Positions 17,709 through 28,666 of a DNA stretch of 45,414 nucleotides are shown here, piece after piece. The stretch's first letter is position 1. Each line of letters opens with the position of its first letter. Origin of the DNA: Yinghuangia soli (GTDB lineage Bacteria; Actinomycetota; Actinomycetes; Streptomycetales; Streptomycetaceae); assembly GCF_021502675.1 (NCBI RefSeq), contig NZ_JAKFHA010000006.1:1-45414 (forward strand), read 5' to 3'. The translations under genes and the position numbers were made by a program. The notes beneath the pieces were generated by a model. It ran no database searches. It was not told the DNA's origin and was given only the letters and a program-made list of their open reading frames with translations.

Positions 17709-19352
17709 ATGGACGGGGAGACTGCACGCATCACGGCCTCGGACGCCGAATTGGCCCAGCGGGTCCGCGATGCCCGGCCGGACGCGGACACCGCGTTCGC
17801 CGCCCTGCACAACCGCCACCACGCCGCCGCGCTGCGGCACGCCCGCCGCATCGAGCCGGATCCGGACGCCGCCGAGGACCTCGTCTCGGACGCCTTCGTC
17901 GAGGTCCTCGCCCAGCTCCGGCGCGGCGGCGGGCCGCGCGAGTCGTTCCGTGCCTACCTGTGCGCGACGATGCGCAATGCCCAGATCGACCGGGTCCGGG
18001 CCCGCAAGGCCGTGGTGCTGACCGACGACGACGCCGAGCTGGACAGCCTCGGCGGCCCCGCCCCGCAGGCCACCGAGGCGCTGCCGGACCTGCTGATGGT
18101 CCAGCAGGCCTTCGGCTCGCTGCCGGACCGCTGGCAGGCCATCCTGTGGCACACCGAGGTCGAGGGCGAGAAGCCGCGGCACATCGCCGGCCTGATGGGC
18201 ATGACGCCCAACGCGGTCTCGCAGCTCGCCGTCCGGGCCCGCGAGGGCCTCAGCGAGGCGTTCCTCAAGGCGCACATCGGCCGCCTGCCCGAGCACTGCC
18301 GCGACTACGGCACGCGGCTGGGCGGGTACGTGCGCGGCACCCTGCGGATCCGCGACCGGCGGGCCCTGGACGACCACTTGGCGGGCTGCCCGACCTGCAC
18401 CCGGGTGTGCGCCGAACTCGCCGCCACCAATGCCCATCTGCGCGTCGTGCTGCTGCCCGCGGTGCTGGGCGCGGCGGCGGCCACCGCGGCCGCGGCCGAG
18501 GCCCTCGCGGCGGCGGGCGCGGGAGCAGCCGCGGGCACGGCTGCGGTCACGGGCGGCGGCGCGGCCGCCGATCCCGTCGCGTCCCAGACCGCCGACCTCG
18601 CGGTGAAGGCCGGCATCAAGGCCGCGAAGCCCCTCGCGGTCAAGGCGTCCGTAGGCGGCGGGGTGCTGGCGGCCGTCGCCGCCGCGGTGGCGCTCGCCGC
18701 GATGCTGACCGGCGGCACACCCCGCCCGGCGGCTCCCGACGATCGCGCCGACCTGGTCGCGGAGCCCGCACCCCGCGCGGCTCCGGCCGCATCCGCCTCC
18801 GCCCCTGCCGAAGCCGCACCGTCCGCCTCGGCGCCGCCCACCGCTCTGCCGACCCCGGCCGCCATACCCTCGGCGTCCCGGCCGCCGGTCGGGACGCCGC
18901 CGCCGGACGCCGGGCCGACCCGCAGCCCGCAGGCCCCCGCGAGCACACCCGTACCGCCCGGCACCGCGGCCCCGGAGGTCCCGCCCGCGCGACCCGCGAC
19001 GACACCCCCGGTCCGGCCCACGACCGCGCCGCCGAAGACCGACCCGCCGCCCCCGACCGTGGCCGTCGTCCCGCCGGTCAAGGCCGCGGACGACAGCATC
19101 ACCGTCGTCGCGGGCCAGTCGGTCTCCTTCAATCTGCTCGCCAACGACCAGGGCGAGAAGCTGTACGTCGTCGGCTCGCCGATCGCGCTGGGCCTGTACG
19201 GGAACATCGCCTGCAACAAGAGCTCCGGGGCCTGCACCTACACGACCTGGACCTCGCTGTTCTCCGGCACGGACGTCTTCTCGTACACGGTCCGGGACGC
19301 CCAGAACCGGTACTCCACCGCCTCGATCCGCATCAAAGTGACCGCGCGCTGA
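17709..19352 (+). CDS. Membrane-spanning ECF sigma factor with zinc-finger and extracellular Ig-like domain
   Basis: This 547-residue protein has an ECF sigma-70 module at the N-terminus: region 2 at about 28-95 ([18 protein letters not shown]) and region 4 at about 125-185 ([20 protein letters not shown]). A zinc-finger anti-sigma-like segment follows ([15 protein letters not shown], then H223-x3-C227-x2-C230). An Ala-rich hydrophobic region and a likely transmembrane helix at about 313-333 come next. A 120-residue Pro/Thr/Ala linker spans the cell wall, and a compact Ig/cadherin-like domain (about 457-547) with two cysteines (502, 509) ends the chain. This resembles the actinobacterial ECF groups with large C-terminal extensions (such as ECF52). 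Sigma, tether and sensor are in one chain, so activation may need release or a conformational change. Confidence 0.88.
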   Translation: MDGETARITASDAELAQRVRDARPDADTAFAALHNRHHAAALRHARRIEPDPDAAEDLVSDAFVEVLAQLRRGGGPRESFRAYLCATMRNAQIDRVRARKAVVLTDDDAELDSLGGPAPQATEALPDLLMVQQAFGSLPDRWQAILWHTEVEGEKPRHIAGLMGMTPNAVSQLAVRAREGLSEAFLKAHIGRLPEHCRDYGTRLGGYVRGTLRIRDRRALDDHLAGCPTCTRVCAELAATNAHLRVVLLPAVLGAAAATAAAAEALAAAGAGAAAGTAAVTGGGAAADPVASQTADLAVKAGIKAAKPLAVKASVGGGVLAAVAAAVALAAMLTGGTPRPAAPDDRADLVAEPAPRAAPAASASAPAEAAPSASAPPTALPTPAAIPSASRPPVGTPPPDAGPTRSPQAPASTPVPPGTAAPEVPPARPATTPPVRPTTAPPKTDPPPPTVAVVPPVKAADDSITVVAGQSVSFNLLANDQGEKLYVVGSPIALGLYGNIACNKSSGACTYTTWTSLFSGTDVFSYTVRDAQNRYSTASIRIKVTAR

Positions 19353-19367
19353 CCGTCCCGCAGCAGT

Positions 19368-19400
19368 GCGGACCGGAGGCGGATCGGAAGCGGACCGGAA
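19368..19400 (+). repeat. Three tandem 11-bp repeats upstream of class I fumarase
   Basis: Three contiguous units of GCGGAYCGGAR occupy 19368-19378, 19379-19389 and 19390-19400. The 11-bp period is about one helical turn, so one protein face could read all three. They lie 83-115 bases before the fumarase start. TACGCT at 19443-19448 is a possible -10. Confidence 0.6.
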
Positions 19401-19482
19401 GCTGAGGCCGACCTCACATCCGGAGCGGTGCCCGGAGCGTTCTACGCTGGATGGCGCCTATTACCGCCGAGTGAGGATGGCC

Positions 19483-21141
<1,659 letters not shown>

Positions 21142-21162
21142 CCGCACCAGTGTTCGCCACGG

Positions 21163-21199
21163 CCGAGGGCCGGACCCCGCGATGGGGTCCGGCCCTCGG
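21163..21199. terminator. Bidirectional terminator between convergent genes
   Basis: A perfect 16-bp stem (21163-21178 with 21184-21199) closes a 5-base loop. It lies between the ends of the fumarase gene and the solute-binding protein gene, and can serve both strands. No T-run is present. Confidence 0.85.
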
Positions 21200-21214
21200 G
21201 CGTAGGCGGCGCGG

Positions 21215-22564
21215 TCAGTAGCGCTCGACGACCGGAGTGAGCGGCGGCGGGGCCGCGGCCTTGCCGAGCGTCGCCTGGTAGATCTGCTGCCAGGTACCGT
21301 CCTTGAGGGCACGGTCGACGGCATCGTTGAGGGCGGTGCGCAGCGCGGTGTCGCCCTTGCCCAGGCCGATGCCGTACTTCTCGGTCGTGAAGGGCTCCCC
21401 GACCACCTTGAGCCCGGGATCGCGGGCCGCATAGCCCTTGAGGATCGACTCGTCGGTGGTCAGCGCGTCCACCTGGCCGGTGAGCAGGCTGTCGACGCAC
21501 TGGCTGTACGTGTCGTACTCGACGAGTGTGCTGTCGGGATATTCGACCTTGATCTTCTGCGCGGGCGTCGAGCCCTTCGCCGAGCAGACCTTCTTGCCCT
21601 TGATCGTGTCCTTGCCGGTGATGGACGTGTCGTTCTTCTTCACCAGCAGGCTCTGGCCCGAGACGTAGTACGGGCCCGCGAAGTCGACCGTCTCCTTGCG
21701 CTTTTCGGTGATGCTGTAGGTCCCGATGTAGAAGTCGATGTCGCCGCGCTGCAGCGCAGCCTCGCGGTTCGCCGACGCGACGGTCTTGAATTCGATCGTC
21801 TTCGGATCGAAGCCGAGGGCCGCGGAGAGCATCTTGGCCATCTCGATGTCGAAGCCGGAACGCTCTTTGGTGGCCGGGTCCATGATGCCCAGGGACGGCT
21901 GGTCCTCTTTGGCGCCGATGATGAGGTGGCCGCGCTGTTCCGCCCTGCCCCAGGTCGGCGAGGCGGACAAGTCGACGCCCTGCGCCACGGGATAGGAACC
22001 AGCCGGGCCCGGGGCGCCGGACGACGGGGGCTTGCCGCCGCCGCTCGGGGTGGCGTCCTTGGGCGCCGTGCTGGACGCGCCCGGCCCTGCCGCGCTGCCG
22101 GCGTCGTCCTTCTTGTCGTCGCCGCCGAGCACGACGATCAGCGTGGCGACCAGGGCGACGACCGCCGCCACCGCGATACTTCCGGCGATCACGACGGACT
22201 TCTGGACGCCGCGCGAGGACGGCGGCGCCGGATGCGGAGAAGGTGCGCCGTACTGGCCCACGTAGGGCCCGCCGTACTGACCGCCATAGGGCGCCCCGGC
22301 CACCGGGCCGGGGAACGGCGGCGGCACCGGCTGTTCCCCGGGCGGCTGCGCCGCCATGCCCGGCGGGGGCACCGGGCCTGCGGCGCCCGCAGGTTGCTGG
22401 GTTCCGGGCAGTGGCGCGGGGCCGACGGTCGGCGGACCCGCGGGCATCGGCGGCGGGCCGGAGCGGCGCTCGGCGGACCGGGTGGGCTCGTCCGGCGGCG
22501 GGGCCGGTATGCGCGGCAGCGACGGGTCGCCGTCCTGCGGCGGTCCAGAGGGCGGGTGCGACAC
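21215..22564 (-). CDS. Membrane-anchored amino-acid-type solute-binding protein
   Basis: This 449-residue protein has a Pro/Gly-rich cytosolic tail of about 120 residues (with GGQYGGPY-type repeats), one transmembrane helix at about 123-147, a charged linker, and an extracytoplasmic family 3 solute-binding domain (about 195-445). Its motifs include GFDIEMAKMLSAALGF, REAALQRGDIDFYIGTYSIT and DFAGPYYVSGQSLLVK, typical of glutamate/polar amino acid receptors. It has no lipobox. No ABC permease or ATPase is adjacent, so it may act as a receptor or serve a distant transporter. The GTG at 22564 is chosen for the GGAGG 5 nt upstream. Confidence 0.88.
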   Translation of the reverse strand: MSHPPSGPPQDGDPSLPRIPAPPPDEPTRSAERRSGPPPMPAGPPTVGPAPLPGTQQPAGAAGPVPPPGMAAQPPGEQPVPPPFPGPVAGAPYGGQYGGPYVGQYGAPSPHPAPPSSRGVQKSVVIAGSIAVAAVVALVATLIVVLGGDDKKDDAGSAAGPGASSTAPKDATPSGGGKPPSSGAPGPAGSYPVAQGVDLSASPTWGRAEQRGHLIIGAKEDQPSLGIMDPATKERSGFDIEMAKMLSAALGFDPKTIEFKTVASANREAALQRGDIDFYIGTYSITEKRKETVDFAGPYYVSGQSLLVKKNDTSITGKDTIKGKKVCSAKGSTPAQKIKVEYPDSTLVEYDTYSQCVDSLLTGQVDALTTDESILKGYAARDPGLKVVGEPFTTEKYGIGLGKGDTALRTALNDAVDRALKDGTWQQIYQATLGKAAAPPPLTPVVERY

Positions 22565-22702
22565 GGGACCTCCAAGTTGCCTGCGCCGGTGGCAGCAACC
22601 CTGGCACAAACCGGCCGGGCAAATCCGAGTGGAGAGCGAGCCGATACCGCTCTGTTGCCCGCGTGCGGCCGGGACTTCGGGGGCGGCGAGCAGACGGCAA
22701 GC

Positions 22703-22737
22703 GGAGGGGCGGCGGGCCGTCGGCCTGCCGCCCCTCC
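22703..22737 (-). terminator. Terminator hairpin after the lectin-hydrolase gene
   Basis: A 16-bp stem (22703-22718 with 22722-22737, one G-T pair) has a 3-base loop. It lies 40 bases beyond the stop of the lectin-hydrolase gene and before the solute-binding protein start, separating the two minus-strand units. Confidence 0.75.
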
Positions 22738-22776
22738 TTGTTCAGCGCCTACTGCTCACGGGAGTACCGCGTCCGG

Positions 22777-24801
22777 TCAGTACGCGTCGTACGGGATCGG
22801 GCTGAACCCCAGCGGTACGGCCGCCCCCGGGGCCCAGGTCTGGCCCGAAGTGCCGTTCGCCGCCTGCTGGGTGACCGCGCCGTTGCCGCCGCCGGGGGCC
22901 GTCACCCGCAGCCCGGAGACCCGGCTGACCAGCGCTCCGGCGACGGAGTCGAACCGCAGGTTGTCGCGGTACGCGCCGACGCCGTCCTTGCACGACCAGA
23001 TCCCGACGCCGCTGCCAGCCGCGGTGGTGCCGCGGTTGTCGAGGCAGAAGTTCGGGTCCTTGAGGCTGTGCACCTGGCCGCTCGCCGGGTTCACGAACCA
23101 CTTCTGGTTGGTGTTCCCGGTGCAGTCCCAGGCCAGCACCGCGGTGCCGTTGGCCATTGAACCGGCATTGATATCCAGGCACTTGCCGGTATTGCCGGCC
23201 TTGAGCTCGGTGAACACCGCGGCCTGGTGCGGCTCGGCGGCGTACCGCTGGGCCGCCGACCCGTTGCACGCCGCGAGCACCAGCTTGGCGCCGAGGGTCG
23301 GGTCGGTGCCGGCCGGAGTGACGCACAGCGTCTGGGCGTTGGCCGGGCGGAGCGTGCCGCCGGTCAGCACGAAGCGCTGGTTGTCGCCGCCGTTGCAGTT
23401 CCACAGGACGATCGGCGTTCCGGTGCTGCGGCTGCCGCCTTGCGGGTCCAGGCAGCGGTCGTGGCTGAGCTCGATGTGCACCGACTGGTACGTCGGGTCG
23501 AGCCAGAAGCCCTGGTTGCGGCCGCCCTGGCAGGGCCACAGTTGCAGCGGCGTGTAGTTGCGCGACGAGTACCCGTAGGAGTCGGCGCACAAGCCGGTGG
23601 CTTCGTTGCGCAGTTGCCGGAAGTCCTTGACCCCCTCGGTCAGCACCGCGCTTCCGGTGCTCGCCGGGTCCACGCAACCCGCGTTCTGGTAACCAGAGTT
23701 GTAGAACTGGGTCAGACACGAGGCGAAGGCGATATGGCCGCGCTCGTTGGGGTGGAACGACTGCCGGGTGGTGTTCTCGTCGAACAGGTCCAGGTTCGCG
23801 AACCACAACCCGCGCACCCACGTGTTGTCGGTGCACACTTCATGCCCGTCGAACAGCCTGCTGTTGTCGAGGTACATGGCACCGGTGTTGGCCGCGGCCT
23901 GGCGCTGCGCCTCGGCGAACGTCGGCACCGCCTCGTTGCGGCCCCACGCCATGTCGCGCAGGTAGCCGAGGCAGCCGCCGCCGTACCAGCCCGGGAAGTT
24001 CGGGTTGTCCTCGACGTCGGGGCTCATCGGCGTCGGGTAGCCCATGACCACGAGCTTGTAGTCGCCGTTCGCGTATCCGGCGTCCGTCATGACGGTGCGC
24101 AGGTCGCGGATGGTCTGCTCGACCTTGGGACGCAGCGCTTCGAGGCGGGCCTTCCACACCGGCTGGTAGATGCCGTAGCACTCGCCTTGGAAGAACACCC
24201 GGCGCGTCACGCAGTCGGTGATGGTCGGGCCGAACTGCAGGTCGTCGTTGGCGCCGGCGACCAGCAGGATCATCTTGAGCCTGGTGTTGCGGGCCTTGAT
24301 GGCCAGGCTGTCGGACTGCACCAGTTCGTCGGCGTACTGCTTGCTGCCGCCGATCTGGATGTTCACGCTGGAGGCGCCCGAGCAGGCCACGTTGTACGTC
24401 AGGTCCACGGGGATGCCGGTGCGGTGGATGGCCGCCTGGGGCGACCGGTGGCACCAGTTCGTCGGACCGTCGGTGGGCGCCTCGTACGTCCCCACGCCCT
24501 CGCCGGAGATCTCGCTGTCGCCCAGCGAGATGATCGACGACTTGCGCTGGTCGACCGGGCGGATCACCGGACTGCCGTACAACTGCTGCGCCTCGGCGGC
24601 GCGGATGGCCTCCAGGTCGGCCCGCAGCGGCGCGGGCGCCGCGGCATTCGCCTGGGGGCCGGACAGGAGGCCGAGCCCGCCGACCGCGAGGACCATCGCG
24701 GTCAGCGTCCCGACGGCCCGGCGGCCGAACCTCGCCGGACCGGCCGGACCCGGTCGGCGCAGTTGTGCGGTCCCGGATTTCGCGCGCACAGGTGAAGCCA
24801 T
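22777..24801 (-). CDS. Secreted SGNH-hydrolase-like protein with two ricin-type lectin domains
   Basis: This 674-residue protein has a long signal peptide (about 1-54, ending in ANA-A). An SGNH/GDSL hydrolase domain follows: GDSEISGEGVG with nucleophile Ser96, LLVAGANDDLQFG with the block III Asn, and DENTTRQSFHPNERGH with the catalytic His350. Two ricin-type beta-trefoil domains follow at about 393-522 and 527-660, with repeats such as CLDPQG...TGTPIVLWNCNGGDNQRF and CLDINAG...LAWDCTGNTNQKW. Such trefoils bind galactose, xylan or other glycans. It is likely an extracellular esterase or lipase that anchors to carbohydrate. The ATG at 24801 has GCGAGGGA upstream. Confidence 0.9.
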   Translation of the reverse strand: MASPVRAKSGTAQLRRPGPAGPARFGRRAVGTLTAMVLAVGGLGLLSGPQANAAAPAPLRADLEAIRAAEAQQLYGSPVIRPVDQRKSSIISLGDSEISGEGVGTYEAPTDGPTNWCHRSPQAAIHRTGIPVDLTYNVACSGASSVNIQIGGSKQYADELVQSDSLAIKARNTRLKMILLVAGANDDLQFGPTITDCVTRRVFFQGECYGIYQPVWKARLEALRPKVEQTIRDLRTVMTDAGYANGDYKLVVMGYPTPMSPDVEDNPNFPGWYGGGCLGYLRDMAWGRNEAVPTFAEAQRQAAANTGAMYLDNSRLFDGHEVCTDNTWVRGLWFANLDLFDENTTRQSFHPNERGHIAFASCLTQFYNSGYQNAGCVDPASTGSAVLTEGVKDFRQLRNEATGLCADSYGYSSRNYTPLQLWPCQGGRNQGFWLDPTYQSVHIELSHDRCLDPQGGSRSTGTPIVLWNCNGGDNQRFVLTGGTLRPANAQTLCVTPAGTDPTLGAKLVLAACNGSAAQRYAAEPHQAAVFTELKAGNTGKCLDINAGSMANGTAVLAWDCTGNTNQKWFVNPASGQVHSLKDPNFCLDNRGTTAAGSGVGIWSCKDGVGAYRDNLRFDSVAGALVSRVSGLRVTAPGGGNGAVTQQAANGTSGQTWAPGAAVPLGFSPIPYDAY

Positions 24802-24982
24802 GTTCCCTCGCCTTCGTCATACCTTGACGGGGATTTACCAGGGGTAACAGGAACACGTGCGGACGCAACCTACCTGCCGGTAGGCAAGATCTGAACAGGT
24901 CTGGGGGGTTCCGTCCCGGTGTCGACACGTGTCACCGGAATCTCCCGCACCGAAAGGGCTTCCCGCGGGCCGCGCGGACGGC

Positions 24983-25849
24983 TCAGGAGACGATGTCCTT
25001 GCGTTCGAAGTGCCGGAACGCCAGCGCCAGGAACACCAGCGAATACGACAGCGACACCGCCGAGCCTTTGACCATGCCGGCCCACTCGATGTCGAACTGC
25101 AGGGCGTCGATCCACGCGTACTGCCAGTGCGTGGGCAGGAAAGCGCGCCAGGACCCCAGCGCCGTGACGGCGTCCACGATGTTGGACACCACCACCATGC
25201 CCACCGCCCCGCCGACCGCGCCCAGCGGTGCGTCGGTGACCGTGGAGAGCCAGAACGCCAGGGCGGCGACCACGAGTTGCGTCATCATGCCGTACGCCAC
25301 CACGACCGCCATGCGGCCCAGCGCCGCGCTGCCGGACAGTTCGCCGCCGCTCGGGACCTCCAGCGGGCCCCAGCCGAACGCGACGGTGCCGGCCAGCAGC
25401 GCCATCGCGGGCAGCAGGACGAGCGCGGTCGCGCTGTAGGCCAGCGCGACCGCGAGCTTGACGCGCAGCAGCCGGCCGCGCGGCACCGGGGCGGCCAGCA
25501 GATAGCGCAGCGACGACCAGCTCGCCTCGCCGGCCACGGTGTCGCCGCAGAACAGCGCGACCGCGACGACCAGCAGGAATCCGGTCGAGACGAACAGCGC
25601 GAACGCGGTCAGGTTCAGCGCGCTGCTGGTCGCCACGTCGACCAGGCTGGCGCCGCCCTCGCGCTCCGGTTCGCCGCCGACCGTGAAGGCCAGCACCAGG
25701 AGCCATGGCAGGAAGGCGAGCAGCCCGAGCATGACCAGCGTGCGGCGGCGCCGCAGTTGGCGCAGCGCCTCGACGCGGAACGGCAGCGTGTGCCGGGGCC
25801 GGTAGCCGTGCGCGAGGGTCGGCGCGGCGCTCGTGGCGGCGGGCTTCAC
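24983..25849 (-). CDS. ABC-2 type transporter permease
   Basis: This 288-residue protein has about six transmembrane helices and a cytosolic basic start (PFRVEALRQLRRRRTLVMLG), as in ABC-2 exporter permeases. A family-like segment is ASWSSLRYLLAAPVPRGRLLRVKLAVAL, the coupling region at the membrane. The end FERKDIVS is a common finish. The GTG at 25849 overlaps the stop of the upstream hydrolase-ATPase gene by 4 bases, so the two are made together and probably form one transporter. The substrate is unknown. Confidence 0.9.
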   Translation of the reverse strand: MKPAATSAAPTLAHGYRPRHTLPFRVEALRQLRRRRTLVMLGLLAFLPWLLVLAFTVGGEPEREGGASLVDVATSSALNLTAFALFVSTGFLLVVAVALFCGDTVAGEASWSSLRYLLAAPVPRGRLLRVKLAVALAYSATALVLLPAMALLAGTVAFGWGPLEVPSGGELSGSAALGRMAVVVAYGMMTQLVVAALAFWLSTVTDAPLGAVGGAVGMVVVSNIVDAVTALGSWRAFLPTHWQYAWIDALQFDIEWAGMVKGSAVSLSYSLVFLALAFRHFERKDIVS

Positions 25850-28632
25850 GACTGCTCTCCGATCAGGGTGAGGAACGCGTCCTCGAGGCGGCGTTTGGCG
25901 GTCACCCGGTCCACCGGGACTCCCGCGCCGACCAGTTCGGCCACCACCTCGGACGCCTCGGCGCCGGCCAGGTACACGATCACGCCTTCCCCTTCCGGGA
26001 CCACCGAGGCGATGCCCGGCCGGCCTTCCAGCACCTCGACCGCCTTGGCGGGCACCGGGGTGCCCACCGCCAGCGTGTTGCCGTCGCCGGTGATGTCGCC
26101 GACCGGGCCGGTCGCCACCACCCCGCCGCGGTGCATCACCACCACGTGCGTGCAGGTCTGCTCGACCTCGGCGAGCAGGTGGCTGGAGACCACGACCGTG
26201 CGGCCGTCGCGGGCGTACTTGATGAGCACGTCCCGCATGGCGCGGATCTGCGGCGGGTCGAGCCCGTTGGTCGGCTCGTCGAGGACCAGCAGATCGGGCA
26301 GTCCGAGCATGGCCTGCGCGATCGCGAGGCGCTGCCGCATGCCCTGCGAGTACGTGCGCACCTTGCGGTCCAGCGCCTCGCCGAGCCCGGCGATGACCAG
26401 CGCCTCCTCGAAGTGCGCGTCCTCGCGCGGGCGCCCGGTGGCCTGCCAGTACAGGTCGAGGTTGTCGCGCCCGGACAAGTGCGGCAGGAAGCCGGGGCCT
26501 TCGACGAACGAGCCGAGCCGGGAGAGCACCGGCGCGCCGGGGGTGACCGCGTGGCCGAAGATGCGGATGACGCCCTCGTCCGGGTGGATCAGGCCCATCA
26601 GCATGCGCAGGGTGGTGGTCTTGCCCGCGCCGTTCGGGCCGAGCAGCCCGAGGACTTGGCCGCGGTCCACCTGGAAGGACACGTCGTCGACGGCGAGCTT
26701 GCCGCCCTTGTAGCGCTTGGTCAGCCCGTCGATGCGCAGCGGGACGTCGCGCAACTCGGCAAGCGGGGCCCGGGACTTCACCTTGCGCCGCCCGGTCGCC
26801 ACGAGGAGGGCGGCGAGCACGGCCGCGCCGGCCGGCAGCCCCCAGGTCCACCAGGGGTACGACGGCGGCGGCAGCTTGACGCCGGGCACCGAGGGCAGCG
26901 TGACCGGCGAGGCGAGCGCGACCTGGAACGCGGACGGCGCGGGCGGCGTGGCGAAGCCGAGGTCGGTGGTGGTCAGCACGAGGCGCAGCCGGTGCCCGGC
27001 GTCGATCTCGCGGTCGATCACCGGCAGCCGGATCTCGATCTCCCGGCCGTCGCGCGCGCCTTCGACGCGGACGGGTGCGGTGATGCGGTTCGGCAGCACC
27101 GTCGAGCCGCTCGGGCCCATGTCGTACAGCTTGGCGAAGAGCACCATGTCGTCGGCGCCGGACACCCGCACCCGGACGGTCGGCCCGCCGGTGATGCGCA
27201 CCGCCTTGTCCAGCGGCTGCGAGGTGAAGAACGCGCTCTGCCCGGGCATGTCGACGGAAAGCGCGCCGGCCGACAGGCCGTCGCCCAGCTCCGCGAGGTC
27301 GGCGAGGAAGCCGAGGCCGGGCAGCGTCGACACGGACGGCGGCGCCCCGCCGGGCGGGTTGACCACGGTCTGGGTGCCGCCTTCGAGGGCCAGCTCGCGC
27401 CGGACCGTCCCGTCGATCCCGGGGTAGACGGGCCCGTCGGCGATCCGGATGACGCGTTCGCGGGTGCCGCTGTCCACACCGCCGAACCGGGTGACCAGGA
27501 ACGGCCCGGCGGGGACCGGTCCGGCCGCGGCGCCCTGCCTGCGGGCCTCGGTGGCCTGCGCGCCGGCGTCGGACATCAGCCACCGGTCGAACCAGGCGGC
27601 CGTCCGCTCGCGCACCCAGTCGGTCTGCGACCGGCCGCCGTCGTGCCCGCCGGAGGTCCAGGCGACCTCGACCGGGAAGCCGTTGCGGCTGACCGCCTGC
27701 GCGGTGCGGTCCGCCTCGCCGAGCGGGAAGAGCGAGTCGTTCTTGCCCTGGATCATCAGCGCCGGGACCTTGAGCCGGTCCGCGACGGTGGCCGGGCTGG
27801 CCCGGCGCATCAGGTCGACCGCGGCCAGGGTGGCCCGGCCGGTGCGCGCCACCTCGTCGTAGATCGCGCAGACCTCGGGGGTGAAGCGGCCGCAGACGCT
27901 GGCGGTCGCACCGCCCTCCGGCACGCCGGGCGCCGGGGCGCCGCCGATCGAGCCGGCCCCGGCGGAGAAGAAGACCCCGGCCCACATCTTCTTGAAGACG
28001 CCGGTCTCCGGTCCTCCGCCGGACGCGTTCGGGAAGAGCGAGGCGGCCAGGTCGTTCCACGTCCACTGCGGCGCCACCGCGTCGATCCGGGGGTCGTAGG
28101 CGGCGAGCAGCAGCGCGAGCGCCCCGCCGTACGAGACGCCGGCCGCCCCGACCCGCGGGTCGCCGGGCCGGTCGAGCCGGACCTCCGGGCGGGCCGCCAG
28201 CCAGTCCACGAGCACGCGGGCGTCGGCGACCTCGTAGTCCGGCTGGTCCAGGGCGATGCGGCCGCCGGACAGGCCGAAGCCGCGCGCCGACCAGGTGAGC
28301 ACGACGTAGCCGCGGCGGGCCAGCTCCTCGGCGTCGGACCGCACGCTCGCCTTGCTGCCGCCGAACCCGTGGCCGAGCAGCACCGCGGGGGCGGGGCGCC
28401 CGGCCTGCGGCCAGAACACGGTGGTGTCCAGGGCGATCCGGGCGGCGCTGCCGGGCGCCTCGGGCACCTCGATCCGCTGCTCGCTGCTGCGAACGGGCGA
28501 TGCTGCGCCGCCGTCCGAGCCCCGTGCCACCACCGCGGCCGCAAGCACCAGGAGCACGGCCGCGACGGCGGTCAGGACCCGGGCCCGCCGGGTCGCGGGC
28601 AGGCGGGCGGCGAGCGTCGTCCTCCACGTCAT
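25846..28632 (-). CDS. CocE/X-Pro peptidase-like hydrolase fused to ABC transporter ATPase
   Basis: This 928-residue chain joins two proteins. After an N-terminal helix (about 18-37) comes an extracytoplasmic CocE/NonD-type alpha/beta hydrolase with a full triad: Ser167 in GVSYGG, Asp299 in QGKNDSLFPL and His330 in SGGHDGG. A jelly-roll C-terminal domain follows (about 395-580). A second helix (about 592-613) returns the chain to the cytosol, where an ABC ATPase lies at 620-928: Walker A GPNGAGKTT (665-673), signature YSQGM (761-765), Walker B LLVLDEPTNG (781-790) and switch SSHLL. The permease is coupled downstream. The ATG at 28632 has TATCGT (28645-28640) 7 nt upstream, so it is probably leaderless. 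The hydrolase may process the transported substrate at the surface. Confidence 0.9.
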   Translation of the reverse strand: MTWRTTLAARLPATRRARVLTAVAAVLLVLAAAVVARGSDGGAASPVRSSEQRIEVPEAPGSAARIALDTTVFWPQAGRPAPAVLLGHGFGGSKASVRSDAEELARRGYVVLTWSARGFGLSGGRIALDQPDYEVADARVLVDWLAARPEVRLDRPGDPRVGAAGVSYGGALALLLAAYDPRIDAVAPQWTWNDLAASLFPNASGGGPETGVFKKMWAGVFFSAGAGSIGGAPAPGVPEGGATASVCGRFTPEVCAIYDEVARTGRATLAAVDLMRRASPATVADRLKVPALMIQGKNDSLFPLGEADRTAQAVSRNGFPVEVAWTSGGHDGGRSQTDWVRERTAAWFDRWLMSDAGAQATEARRQGAAAGPVPAGPFLVTRFGGVDSGTRERVIRIADGPVYPGIDGTVRRELALEGGTQTVVNPPGGAPPSVSTLPGLGFLADLAELGDGLSAGALSVDMPGQSAFFTSQPLDKAVRITGGPTVRVRVSGADDMVLFAKLYDMGPSGSTVLPNRITAPVRVEGARDGREIEIRLPVIDREIDAGHRLRLVLTTTDLGFATPPAPSAFQVALASPVTLPSVPGVKLPPPSYPWWTWGLPAGAAVLAALLVATGRRKVKSRAPLAELRDVPLRIDGLTKRYKGGKLAVDDVSFQVDRGQVLGLLGPNGAGKTTTLRMLMGLIHPDEGVIRIFGHAVTPGAPVLSRLGSFVEGPGFLPHLSGRDNLDLYWQATGRPREDAHFEEALVIAGLGEALDRKVRTYSQGMRQRLAIAQAMLGLPDLLVLDEPTNGLDPPQIRAMRDVLIKYARDGRTVVVSSHLLAEVEQTCTHVVVMHRGGVVATGPVGDITGDGNTLAVGTPVPAKAVEVLEGRPGIASVVPEGEGVIVYLAGAEASEVVAELVGAGVPVDRVTAKRRLEDAFLTLIGEQS

Positions 28633-28666
28633 GGGGCCGACGATACGGCGTGGAACGGCCGGGTAC

